Origin: Hyphomicrobiales bacterium
Lineage (GTDB): Bacteria; Pseudomonadota; Alphaproteobacteria; Rhizobiales; JALURZ01
Length of the DNA: 30,541 nt
Direction of reading: 5' to 3'
Assembly (NCBI GenBank): GCA_027058735.1
Contig: JALURZ010000115.1
Location: 1-30,541 of the forward strand
A program made the translations under genes and the position numbers. The notes below the pieces were generated by a model. That model did no database searches. It was not told the DNA's origin and saw only the letters and a list, made by a program, of their open reading frames with translations. Below, piece by piece: positions 1-6,348 of the stretch; positions within the stretch are counted from its first letter, which is position 1; each line of letters begins with the position of its first letter.

Positions 1-91
1 AGAAATGTTCAGCGCGCGCGGTTCGTTTCGCGGCGCTTCCAGCCGATGGATTGCAAACCAAAGTCCGATCCACCATAACCGTCACGACCAT
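1..91 (-). CDS. Possible 5' end of a leftward gene running off the window
   Basis: A minus-strand frame is open from ATG at 91 (or a second in-frame ATG at 76) to the left edge, about 25-30 codons. It reads LVCNPSAGSAAKR near its start. The NPSAG stretch resembles the N-terminal nucleotide-binding motif of diacylglycerol/sphingosine kinase-like proteins, but this rests on five residues. There is no clear ribosome-binding site. Open frames this short are common by chance in GC-rich DNA, so this is only a hint. Confidence 0.18.
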   Translation of the reverse strand, partial: MVVTVMVDRTLVCNPSAGSAAKRTARAEHF

Positions 92-145
92 TGATGAGAA
101 GCCGCGCGGCGCGTTTTGGCGCGCGGGCAACGGGGGAGCAGGCGA

Positions 146-775
146 ATGATCGATCTCTACACATGGGCGACGCCCAATGGCCAGAAGGCCTCCATCATGC
201 TTGAGGAGACCGGCCTGGAATACACGGTCCATGCGGTCAATATCATGGAGAACGAGCAGTTTGATCCGGCCTTTCTGAAGGTCGCGCCCAACAACAAGAT
301 CCCCGCCATCATCGACCGGGACACCGGCATGTCGCTGATGGAATCCGGCGCCATCCTGCTTTATCTCGCCGACAAGACCGGCACCCTGATCGCAAAATGC
401 GGCGCGCCGCGCTGGAAGGCGATTGAATGGCTCATGTGGCAGATGGGCGGACAGGGGCCGATGCTGGGCCAGGCGCATCATTTCTTCCATTTCAATCCGG
501 ATGTTTCCGACTATGCGCGCAACCGCTATCTCGCCGAGGCCAGACGGCTTTACAGGGTGCTCGATGCGCAGATCGGGGACCAGGATTTCGTGGCCGGCGA
601 ACTGTCCATCGCCGATATCGCGATCTGGCCCTGGACGGCGCGGTTCGAGTGGCAGGATATCGATCTGCGTGACTTTCCCAACGTCCGGCGATGGTATCTG
701 GCGATGGCGACACGCCCCGCCGTGCAGCGCGGCTATCGGGTGCCGGTGGAACGCGAAATTCCGATGCCGGCATAG
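146..775 (+). CDS. Glutathione S-transferase, YfcG/YghU-like
   Basis: A 209-residue cytoplasmic protein with an N-terminal thioredoxin-fold GST domain (about 1-80) and an all-helical C-terminal domain. The N-terminus carries TPNG with Thr9 and Asn11, the positions used by E. coli YfcG, a glutathione-dependent disulfide-bond reductase that lacks the usual Tyr/Ser/Cys. The glutathione-binding stretches NNKIPAI and MESGAILLYL follow in the expected order. I chose ATG 146 over an upstream in-frame TTG at 116 because the family starts at MIDLY and a GGGGGAG lies about 8 bases upstream. It converges on the cytochrome gene that follows. A role in glutathione persulfide or disulfide chemistry would suit the sulfur genes nearby, but that is inference. 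Confidence 0.9.
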   Translation: MIDLYTWATPNGQKASIMLEETGLEYTVHAVNIMENEQFDPAFLKVAPNNKIPAIIDRDTGMSLMESGAILLYLADKTGTLIAKCGAPRWKAIEWLMWQMGGQGPMLGQAHHFFHFNPDVSDYARNRYLAEARRLYRVLDAQIGDQDFVAGELSIADIAIWPWTARFEWQDIDLRDFPNVRRWYLAMATRPAVQRGYRVPVEREIPMPA

Positions 776-788
776 GGCAGCGGGAAGG

Positions 789-1175
789 TTATTTCTTTTT
801 CAGGGTTTTGGCATAGGCCAGAATGTCCTCAAGGGCTTCAAGCTCAAGCTCGATGGGTTTGGCGCTCGGCGGCAGCGGATAGGGCGTGCGGAAGTTGCGG
901 ATGCGGATGAAGACAGGATGCGGGCGGCGGGCGTAAAACGTCAAGAGCCGCTCTTCGTAGTCCTTGAACGCATTGACCAGAAGCTGGAACGAGGGCGTGC
1001 TGCTGAGGCCACCGAACTTGTTGAAATTGCCGATGACGTGGCAGCGCGCGCAATGTTTCTGCGCGATTTCGCGTCCCCGTTCGGGGTCGGGCTGGCGGGC
1101 CTGGCCGCTGGCGGCGGGACTGTGGAGACCGAAGCCGGCCAGCAGCATCAAGAACGCGGCGGGCCGGAGGGTCAT
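789..1175 (-). CDS. Small c-type cytochrome, monoheme, exported
   Basis: A 128-residue protein with an N-terminal signal peptide (hydrophobic MLLAGFGL core, about 1-25) and one heme c motif CARCH at residues 42-46. It is therefore probably a periplasmic electron carrier. No methionine occurs after the heme motif, so the usual Met axial ligand is absent; the only downstream histidine besides CARCH is in RRPHPVF, which allows bis-His or another ligation. The ATG at 1175 overlaps the stop of the DUF3365 gene by four bases (ATGA), so the two are probably translated together. It is the last gene of the minus-strand sulfur cluster. Electron acceptance from sulfur chemistry is inferred from position only. 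Confidence 0.8.
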   Translation of the reverse strand: MTLRPAAFLMLLAGFGLHSPAASGQARQPDPERGREIAQKHCARCHVIGNFNKFGGLSSTPSFQLLVNAFKDYEERLLTFYARRPHPVFIRIRNFRTPYPLPPSAKPIELELEALEDILAYAKTLKKK

Positions 1176-1771
1176 GGCAGCGGGCGCGACAGTGTGAACG
1201 CGCCGCGAATGTCGCCCTCCCTGAACCCCGTCGCCCGGTCTTCGGGGTAGCGTTTTCTTATCTCGGCAAGCAGGGCGGGTTCAACCGCGCCGCCATGGCA
1301 GGCGAGGCACAGTTTCGCGGTCGCGATTGCCTTCATGTATCGCAATTCACGCCGCCCCTGATTTTCGACAATCTCATAGCGCTCCAGTTCGGCGGGGTTG
1401 GCGCCGGCCTCTTTCCGGCGCACGAAATCCTCCAGCACGCGCCGCTCCCAGGCATCGGGCGCATTGGACGGATTGCGCAGCCGAAGTGCCGTGCGCCCAA
1501 CCGTCCACGCGGATTGCCGGCTGGTTTGCGCGGCTATTTCCGGCGCCGCGACATTGCAGACGCCAATCGCGCCACCGGCCCCGACGCTGTTGAGCGCGCC
1601 TTTGAGCTCTCCTTGAAGCCGCGCCGCGAAAAGCTTGATCGTTGCCCGCGCATCGGCGATCTGCCTGTCGATATGCTCACCGCCCGGCGCCGGCGTGGCA
1701 GCAACGGCCAGTCCGCCGGCCAGAAACATTGCGCGCAGAACCGCGCGCCTGGAAAAAATAGATTTCCTCAT
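1172..1771 (-). CDS. Tll0287-like (DUF3365) c-type heme protein
   Basis: A 199-residue protein with an N-terminal signal: RRAVLR followed by a hydrophobic stretch, cleavage plausible near residue 30. A DUF3365/Tll0287-like domain follows. Visible family features are the GAIGVCNVAAP segment, the RNPSNAPDAWE segment, and a c-heme motif CLACH near residue 155 inside AKLCLACHGG. Tll0287 is a PAS-like heme protein of unknown function with an unusual heme ligand; the cysteine in GVCNV is a candidate counterpart. An AGAGG-type ribosome-binding site lies just before ATG 1771. It follows the persulfide dioxygenase gene by 84 bases and overlaps the next cytochrome gene, suggesting a periplasmic heme pair for redox sensing or electron transfer. 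Confidence 0.82.
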   Translation of the reverse strand: MRKSIFSRRAVLRAMFLAGGLAVAATPAPGGEHIDRQIADARATIKLFAARLQGELKGALNSVGAGGAIGVCNVAAPEIAAQTSRQSAWTVGRTALRLRNPSNAPDAWERRVLEDFVRRKEAGANPAELERYEIVENQGRRELRYMKAIATAKLCLACHGGAVEPALLAEIRKRYPEDRATGFREGDIRGAFTLSRPLP

Positions 1772-1837
1772 GACCCGACCTCTTCGTTGCAGTGTCGCCG
1801 CCCGCCGGAGCGGGTCATACCAAACGGTCCTTCGTTT

Positions 1838-1853
1838 GCCGCCGCGCGGCGGC
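1838..1853. repeat. 16-bp perfect GC palindrome after the persulfide dioxygenase gene
   Basis: GCCGCCGCGCGGCGGC is a perfect 16-bp palindrome two bases past the stop of the dioxygenase gene. It would form a GC hairpin in the transcript but has no U tract. Its 14-base core recurs at 5482-5495 upstream of dsrE. A second small hairpin (CCCGC-CGGA-GCGGG, 1801-1814) lies between it and the DUF3365 gene. It may stabilise or attenuate the transcript, or be a chance product of high GC. Confidence 0.45.
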
Positions 1854-1855
1854 CT

Positions 1856-2719
1856 TCAGAGCCTGTCCACCGGGATCTTGAGATAGTGCCCGCCGTCCGA
1901 TTCGGCGGGCGGCAGTTGCCCGGCGCGCATATTGACCTGCACGGAGGGCAGGATCAGCCGGGGCATGGACAGGGTCGCGTCGCGCGCGGTGCGCATCTTG
2001 ACGAATTCGGCCTCCGTCTTTCCGCCCCCCACATGCACGTTGCGCGCCTTTTCCTCCGCCACCGTCGTCTCCCACGCGAACTCGTCGCGCCCGGGCGCCT
2101 TGTAATCGTGGCACATGAACAGCCTGGTTTCATCGGGCAGCGCGAAAATGCGCTGGATGGAGCGGTACAACTGGCTTGCGTCGCCGCCGGGAAAGTCGGT
2201 GCGCGCGGTTCCGAAATCGGGCATGAACAGGGTATCGCCGACAAAGGCCGCATCCCCGATCACATAGGTCATGCAGGCCGGCGTGTGGCCGGGCGTGTGC
2301 ATGGCACGCCCCTCCAGCTTGCCGATCTCGAATGTGTCCCCATCGCAGAACAGGTGATCGAACTGGCGCCCGTCGGTGGCGAATTCGGGGCCTGCGTTGA
2401 ACACCTTGCCGAACACTTCCTGCACCATGACGATTTCCCTGCTGATCCCCAGCATCCCGCCCAGCTGCTGTTTCAGGTAGGGTGCAGCGGACAGATGGTC
2501 GGCATGCACATGGGTTTCCAGGATCAGAACGGTGGTGAGGCCGCATTCGCGCACATGAGCGATAACCCTGTCGGCCGAGGCCCTCGATGTGCGCCCGGAA
2601 GCGGGATCAAAATCGAGAACCGAATCAATGATTGCGCAATGGGCGCTGTGCGGATCGCTCACCACATAGCTCACCGTATTGGTGGCGGTGTCGAAAAAAG
2701 CCTTGATCTGCGGTTTCAT
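1856..2719 (-). CDS. MBL-fold persulfide dioxygenase, ETHE1/Blh type
   Basis: A 287-residue metallo-beta-lactamase-fold protein. The family oxidises glutathione persulfide to sulfite with a mononuclear iron. Visible motifs are THVHADH (residues 69-75), HTPGH ending at His145, GDTL with Asp162, the ETHE1-typical GTARTDFPGG (170-179) and CHDY with His204. These match the iron ligands and signature of ETHE1, not those of a beta-lactamase or glyoxalase II. I chose ATG 2719 because the family starts MKPxIKAFFD and GGAG lies 6 bases upstream; the frame is open further upstream but that part is not family-like. It lies in a cluster with DsrE, TusA and an ArsR sensor, as in bigR-blh type operons. A terminator separates it from the FadL gene, so it probably has its own promoter. 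Confidence 0.9.
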   Translation of the reverse strand: MKPQIKAFFDTATNTVSYVVSDPHSAHCAIIDSVLDFDPASGRTSRASADRVIAHVRECGLTTVLILETHVHADHLSAAPYLKQQLGGMLGISREIVMVQEVFGKVFNAGPEFATDGRQFDHLFCDGDTFEIGKLEGRAMHTPGHTPACMTYVIGDAAFVGDTLFMPDFGTARTDFPGGDASQLYRSIQRIFALPDETRLFMCHDYKAPGRDEFAWETTVAEEKARNVHVGGGKTEAEFVKMRTARDATLSMPRLILPSVQVNMRAGQLPPAESDGGHYLKIPVDRL

Positions 2720-2750
2720 CGGGTTCTCCGCGGCAATGCCTCGCGCTGTC

Positions 2751-2779
2751 AAAATAACGTCCCGGCCGCCAAAATTCAA
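2751..2779 (-). promoter_or_regulatory. Possible promoter of the persulfide dioxygenase gene
   Basis: On the minus strand TTGAAT (2774-2779) and TATTTT (2751-2756) are spaced by 17 bases, about 30 bases before ATG 2719. The match to sigma-70 consensus is only fair. A promoter is expected here because a strong terminator lies just upstream at 2920-2962. No copy of the ATTAG...CTAAT element found in front of other sulfur genes was seen. Confidence 0.25.
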
Positions 2780-2919
2780 ATCGCCCTCAACATCGCGCAG
2801 GCGGGTGATCCTGCCGCGGGGCGTGGCCGTCATCTCCGCGATGCCGTCACACACCGGCCCTGGTGACGAGCGAATGCGCAACGCCGGTCCGGGCCTGTCT
2901 CCGGATAAGCCCGGCGGAT

Positions 2920-2962
2920 GCGAAAAAGCCGGCGCGCTCAGCCGAGGCGCCGGCCTTTTCGC
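2920..2962 (-). terminator. Intrinsic terminator after the FadL-type gene
   Basis: Arms 2920-2935 and 2947-2962 are 16-base inverted repeats with a single mismatch, which becomes a G-U pair in minus-strand RNA. The intervening bases add a CTC/GAG extension around a four-base loop. Read on the minus strand, the GC-rich stem GGCCGGCGC is followed by a T5 run inside the right arm. It begins 13 bases past the FadL-gene stop. A mirrored A run means it could also act in the opposite direction. Confidence 0.85.
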
Positions 2963-2975
2963 ACTGGCCGAAGGC

Positions 2976-4328
2976 CTATTGCGAGGGTGCGGCCGGTCCG
3001 CCAAGATCGAACGTCAGTTCGACCTTGACGTCATATTGATGCATCTTGATCTCGGTCGTGCCCACCACGGTTCCCGGCGGAGCGAGGGGCGATACGAATG
3101 TATCGGGACCCGTGACCTTGTTGCTGGGCACGTAGGTTCCCGCCACATCGAGCCTGATGCCATCGTGGACCTGAATGCCAAAGCCGGCGGTGATGTGATG
3201 CTTGACGACGCCGGGCGCCAGAATGTTGAAGCCCACATCGGCGCCGCTGATCGGGTTTTCGTTATAGGCATAGCCCGCCCGCAGGGTCAGATAGTCGGTT
3301 GCCCGGTATTCCGCGCCGATCTTGTAGATGCCGATGGTCTGCCAGCCAAAGCCCGCTCCGCCGGATGTGCCCAGCGGGGCCGTGCTGGCGCTCGAATTGT
3401 TGACCGACTTGATATCGCTGTAGTAGATGCGCTTGTAGTCGGCCATGACGGTCAGGTCCGGCATCGGGTCCACCGCCACGCCCACCTGGAAATTCTGCGG
3501 GATATCGAAATCGCCCTTCTCGGCGAACAGGCCCGCGTATTTTTCGAAGCGCGACATGTAGATGCGCGACTGGTAGAAGCCGCCGACGCGCAGAAAATCG
3601 GTTATGGCGAACTGCGCGCCGACCTTGACGCCGCCGCCATAGGAAACATCGGCGCCCTTGCCGCTGACACGCGCCGGATCGCTCGACAGCGGATTGAACG
3701 CGGTCAGGCCCTTGGCGCTGAAGATCTGCAGGGCGAAGATCGGGGAGATGCCGATCGAAAACCGGTCCATGAACGAGCGTGCATAGGTCGGCGCGATCAA
3801 TAGCTGGTTGAGATCGACGCCCGCCTTGCCGCCGCAGAACACGCCGCCGCGTCCGGCGGCAAAGCCGGGACACGGACCATTGGCCGGCGTGCGCGCTATG
3901 GCGGGATAGCTCGTGTTCATGCCGCCATTGCCATAGGCCGCGATGCCGACAACGGTCTCGCTGTCAATCTGCCGGGAATAGGCGAAGTTGGGAATGAGGA
4001 ACAGATTCGCCTTGCTTTTCGTCGTGCCCAGCGGCAGCAGGCTGAAGGCGGGCGTGGTGTTCGACATCTCGCGAATGGGACTGAAGAGGCTGAGGCCCGC
4101 CTGAACGGTTTCGCCCTCCACATTGACGAGGCCGGCGGGGTTGAGCGCCATGGTCATGGCGTCACGGCCGTCGGCGGCGCCGGCACCTGCCAGCGCCTTC
4201 TGGCGGGCACCGTAGCCGATCTGGAAATACCCTTCCGTCGCGGCCGCCTCCGTGATCACAAGGCCGAGCCCCAGACCAACCGCCCCAACGGCCGCGGCGG
4301 TCGATTTCAACGTTTTGCAAATTCCCAT
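2976..4328 (-). CDS. FadL/OmpP1/TodX-family outer-membrane channel
   Basis: A 450-residue protein with a signal peptide (cleavage plausible after TEAAA, residue 30). The N-terminal hatch segment is typical of FadL: ARQKALAGAGAADGRDAM followed by NPAGL. Many alternating amphipathic strands follow, ending in a C-terminal beta strand (VKVELTFDLG). The family forms a 14-strand barrel that moves hydrophobic molecules across the outer membrane. I chose ATG 4328 because GGGGGAAAT lies directly upstream and the signal peptide starts there; an open extension to 4409 encodes only the translated repeat. It lies between tusA and the persulfide dioxygenase gene. Uptake of a hydrophobic sulfur compound is conceivable, and fatty acid or hydrocarbon uptake is the conventional alternative. 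Confidence 0.88.
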   Translation of the reverse strand: MGICKTLKSTAAAVGAVGLGLGLVITEAAATEGYFQIGYGARQKALAGAGAADGRDAMTMALNPAGLVNVEGETVQAGLSLFSPIREMSNTTPAFSLLPLGTTKSKANLFLIPNFAYSRQIDSETVVGIAAYGNGGMNTSYPAIARTPANGPCPGFAAGRGGVFCGGKAGVDLNQLLIAPTYARSFMDRFSIGISPIFALQIFSAKGLTAFNPLSSDPARVSGKGADVSYGGGVKVGAQFAITDFLRVGGFYQSRIYMSRFEKYAGLFAEKGDFDIPQNFQVGVAVDPMPDLTVMADYKRIYYSDIKSVNNSSASTAPLGTSGGAGFGWQTIGIYKIGAEYRATDYLTLRAGYAYNENPISGADVGFNILAPGVVKHHITAGFGIQVHDGIRLDVAGTYVPSNKVTGPDTFVSPLAPPGTVVGTTEIKMHQYDVKVELTFDLGGPAAPSQ

Positions 4329-4330
4329 TA

Positions 4331-4384
4331 TTTCCCCCGTCGTTTCCCCTATTTCCCCCGTCGTTTCCCCTTGTTTCCCCCGTC
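4331..4384. repeat. 21-22 bp tandem repeat directly upstream of the FadL-type gene
   Basis: The unit TTTCCCCCGTCGTTTCCCCT occurs at 4331-4351 and 4352-4373, with a third partial copy at 4374-4384. In the minus-strand transcript this becomes alternating GGGGGAAA and GGGGAAA blocks, five purine-rich Shine-Dalgarno-like runs ending at the start codon. Further upstream (about 4470-4540) the leader has looser purine repeats such as CAAGACCGGAAA and ACAAGAGGG. Copy number could vary by slippage and influence translation, which is inference. Confidence 0.75.
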
Positions 4385-4391
4385 TGGCCCA

Positions 4392-4405
4392 CAAAGCCGG
4401 CTTTG
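4392..4405. promoter_or_regulatory. Perfect 14-bp palindrome in the FadL leader
   Basis: CAAAGCCGGCTTTG is a perfect 14-bp palindrome in the 298-base gap between tusA and the FadL gene (4329-4626), just upstream of the tandem repeat. It could be an operator or a short hairpin. No convincing promoter was seen around it. The rest of the gap holds purine-rich leader repeats and no gene. Confidence 0.4.
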
Positions 4406-4626
4406 ACAATCACCACCGATCAGGCCAGCCGTGCGCCCTGTTTCGCTGATGCGGCGCGAGGTCATCTTTCGTATTTCCGGTCTTGCTTCCTCTTGTTTTT
4501 CCCTCTTGTTTCCGGTCTTGATCCCTCTTGCCTCTGCCTTGTTGCGCATTCACCGTCCCCGCAACGCCGGCTCTGCGGAAATCCCGGACCGTCAGCCCAA
4601 TCGCCGGCGCTCCTGTGGCCCATCTG

Positions 4627-4854
4627 TCACGCGGAACTGCGGATTACGAAGCGGTAAACCCCGTCATCGGCCGACGATTCGACCAGCTCATTGCCGGTGG
4701 TGCGGCAAAACGCGTCAAAATCCGCCACCGAACCCGGGTCGGTGGCAAGGACTTCCAGTGTTCCCCCCGACGGTACGTTGGTCAGCGCCTTTTTTGCCTT
4801 GAGTATGGGCAACGGGCAGTTCAGACCCTTTGCGTCAAGTGTTGCATCAGGCAT
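4627..4854 (-). CDS. tusA: TusA-family sulfur carrier protein
   Basis: A 75-residue cytoplasmic protein matching the full length of TusA/SirA-like sulfur carriers. The signature is LDAKGLNCPLPILKAKKAL, with the sulfur-accepting Cys13 in the CPLP motif; GTLEVLATDPGS and a C-terminal YRFVIR strand complete the fold. I chose ATG 4854 because the domain begins there; the open frame upstream to 4992 is not family-like. TusA proteins receive persulfide sulfur from rhodaneses or DsrE and pass it on. With DsrE 61 bases upstream on the same strand, this is the common dsrE-tusA pair of sulfur-oxidising or sulfur-trafficking clusters rather than the tRNA-thiolation copy. Confidence 0.92.
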   Translation of the reverse strand: MPDATLDAKGLNCPLPILKAKKALTNVPSGGTLEVLATDPGSVADFDAFCRTTGNELVESSADDGVYRFVIRSSA

Positions 4855-4915
4855 CGTGTTTTCGGTTCCTTCCACAGCCAAAGTCAAGGCTCGCATCGAG
4901 CCGCCCAAAAGCCGC

Positions 4916-5428
4916 TCAGATGAACAGGTTGATGTCGGATTTGGCGGCCGCCTCCACATATGTGGCCGCGCCGCCGAGTTCCGGTCCTTCAATCATGTCA
5001 TCAAGCGAATATTCAAACAGATCGAGGGTCATCTGGCAGGCGATCATGCGGACATCGGAATCGACGGCCGCCTCGCGCAGGTCCTCAATGGAGGCGACGC
5101 CCTTTTTCTTCATCAGGTTTTTCATCATCTTGCTGCACGCCGCATCGACCCCCGGGATCACCGGCGCCAGATTGGGCATGCCCATATGCATCCCCATCAT
5201 CGGCATCTTCATTGCCGGATTGCCCAGCGGGGTGACCTGCAGATCAAGCTTCTTGAACAGCAAAGGCAGACCGTAAAACGTAAAGAACATGGTCACGTTG
5301 AAGCCCATGGCCGCCGCCGTGGTCGACAGAATAAACGGCGGATAGGCCCAATCGAGCGACCCCTTGGTCACGATAATGCACATGCTCTTCTGATTGCTTT
5401 GGGTGGCTGCGTTGCCCTCGGCTGCCAT
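4916..5428 (-). CDS. DsrE/DsrF/DrsH-like sulfurtransferase (DsrE2 type)
   Basis: A 170-residue protein of the DsrE superfamily, with the opening strand CIIVTKGSLDWAYPPFIL, a hydrophobic helix GFNVTMFFTFYGLPLL, a Met-rich loop (MKMPMMGMHMGMPN, about 73-86), and the family-typical MIACQMTLDLFEY with candidate sulfur-binding Cys131. Cys98 is a second conserved-looking cysteine. DsrE2-type proteins bind sulfane sulfur and exchange it with TusA. ATG 5428 has an AGGAAAGG ribosome-binding site. It is the first gene of the minus-strand sulfur cluster and its promoter region carries a candidate ArsR operator. The Met-rich loop could also bind metal, which is not shown. Confidence 0.9.
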   Translation of the reverse strand: MAAEGNAATQSNQKSMCIIVTKGSLDWAYPPFILSTTAAAMGFNVTMFFTFYGLPLLFKKLDLQVTPLGNPAMKMPMMGMHMGMPNLAPVIPGVDAACSKMMKNLMKKKGVASIEDLREAAVDSDVRMIACQMTLDLFEYSLDDMIEGPELGGAATYVEAAAKSDINLFI

Positions 5429-5505
5429 AGCCTCGACCTTTCCTGCCTGAGCGATTGTCCGCTTCCTGCCTGAGTGGCTTTCCGCCGCGCGGCGGCGCGG
5501 AATTT

Positions 5506-5545
5506 ATATTAGCAATATTGAATAATAGAATCGCCGCGCGGTCAA
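5506..5545 (-). promoter_or_regulatory. dsrE promoter with candidate ArsR operator
   Basis: An AT-rich island in GC-rich DNA. On the minus strand TTGACC (complement of 5540-5545) is a good -35 box. The AT-rich block 5506-5527 lies over the expected -10 region. It contains TATTA and TAATA half-sites (5507-5511 and 5523-5527) as a 21-base imperfect inverted repeat. The block ATTAGCAATATTGAAT (5508-5523) matches 11 of 16 bases of the element at 6272-6287. Binding there would block transcription of dsrE-tusA. The regulator next door is the obvious candidate. Confidence 0.55.
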
Positions 5546-5749
5546 GTCGCGATTGCGTGAACGGCCGTGGATGCGCTATCTGAAGGGCCGTGCCGGGGGG
5601 TGGGGAAACATGAAACCGCGAAACCGCCCTTCCACCCACGCACAGGGCTTGCGAATCGGCCCGCATCGCGGTCGTTCAGGCCCTGCGGGCGGCGGGGCCG
5701 GAGATATCCGCCGCCGGGGCGGATGAACCGGGCCTTGCGGTATCGCCGG

Positions 5750-5779
5750 TTGCAAATCCGGTGTCGCGCCCGCTATACA
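5750..5779 (+). promoter_or_regulatory. Possible arsR promoter
   Basis: TTGCAA (5750-5755) and TATACA (5774-5779) are separated by 18 bases, about 80 bases before the arsR start. The match to sigma-70 consensus is moderate. No ATTAG...CTAAT element overlaps it, so autoregulation is not evident at this site. Confidence 0.3.
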
Positions 5780-5861
5780 CCAGGTCTCGCATGCCTCAAT
5801 GCGCGGGCGAGCAGTTGTTTGAATGAGCAATGAACACCAACAAGCCGGGACAGCCTGAAAC

Positions 5862-6209
5862 ATGCCTCCAGCTATGGATATCGCCGCCCTGCAGGAAAAT
5901 GCCTCGCGCGCCAGCGCGCTGCTCAAATCCATGTCCAACGAATGGCGTCTGCTGATTTTGTGCCACCTGGCCGAAGGCGAGCGCTCGGTTGGCGAACTTG
6001 AGCGCGAAATCGGGCTCAGCCAGTCCGCGCTGTCGCAGCATCTGGCGATCTTGCGCCGGGAGCAACTGGTGCAGACCCGGCGCTCCGCGCAGTCCATCTA
6101 CTACAAGCTTGCAAGCGACGAGGCCGCCGCCATCATGACCACGCTTTATGAGCTGTTCTGCCAGAACGATGACGCCGGCCCGGCCTGCGGCCCGCGAAAA
6201 ATCAACTGA
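5862..6209 (+). CDS. ArsR-family repressor, BigR/SqrR-like persulfide sensor
   Basis: A 115-residue winged-helix protein. The recognition helix lies in GLSQSALSQHLAILR (about 51-65), followed by the wing TRRSAQSIYYKL. Metal-sensing ArsR motifs (ELCVCDL) are absent. Instead there are Cys34 in ILCHL and Cys100 in ELFCQ. Their 66-residue spacing equals that of the redox cysteines of SqrR (41/107) and BigR (42/108), which form di- or polysulfide bridges when persulfides accumulate and then release DNA. Cys109 is an extra C-terminal cysteine. ATG 5862 lacks a strong ribosome-binding site and ATG 5874 is the alternative. It stands between two promoters carrying ATTAG-type inverted repeats, so it probably represses dsrE-tusA and the DUF442 gene. 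Confidence 0.9.
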   Translation: MPPAMDIAALQENASRASALLKSMSNEWRLLILCHLAEGERSVGELEREIGLSQSALSQHLAILRREQLVQTRRSAQSIYYKLASDEAAAIMTTLYELFCQNDDAGPACGPRKIN

Positions 6210-6262
6210 ATGCAGTGCGGCCGCGACACCCTGTTGCGCGCGCCGCACGGGTATTGAGGGGC

Positions 6263-6292
6263 TTGCGTTTAATTAGGTATTTCTAATATAAG
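6263..6292 (+). promoter_or_regulatory. Promoter and candidate ArsR operator of the DUF442 gene
   Basis: TTGCGT (6263-6268) and TATAAG (6287-6292) are spaced 18 bases apart. Between them lies ATTAGGTATTTCTAAT (6272-6287), perfect five-base arms ATTAG/CTAAT around a six-base spacer. The inverted repeat fills the spacer and touches the -10 box, a classic repressor position. BigR-family regulators are known to bind AT-rich inverted repeats of this kind. Confidence 0.7.
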
Positions 6293-6348
6293 GTCCCGGC
6301 AGGGCGCTGTTCACATGCTGGCAGTGGCGAAAATACAGGGTTGAACTC

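Larger units (their letters stand above)
5429..5861. other. 433-base regulatory interval between dsrE and arsR
   Basis: No credible gene is seen here. It holds the dsrE promoter and operator (5506-5545), a copy of the GC palindrome CCGCCGCGCGGCGG (5482-5495), a possible hairpin with 8-base arms GGCGGCGG/CCGCCGCC (5688-5695 and 5708-5715), and a possible arsR promoter (5750-5779). Confidence 0.7.

Noticed and set aside
1856..3004. Persulfide dioxygenase with a 95-residue N-terminal extension
   Set aside because: The extra part runs through the terminator at 2920-2962 and into the end of the FadL gene, with no family similarity.
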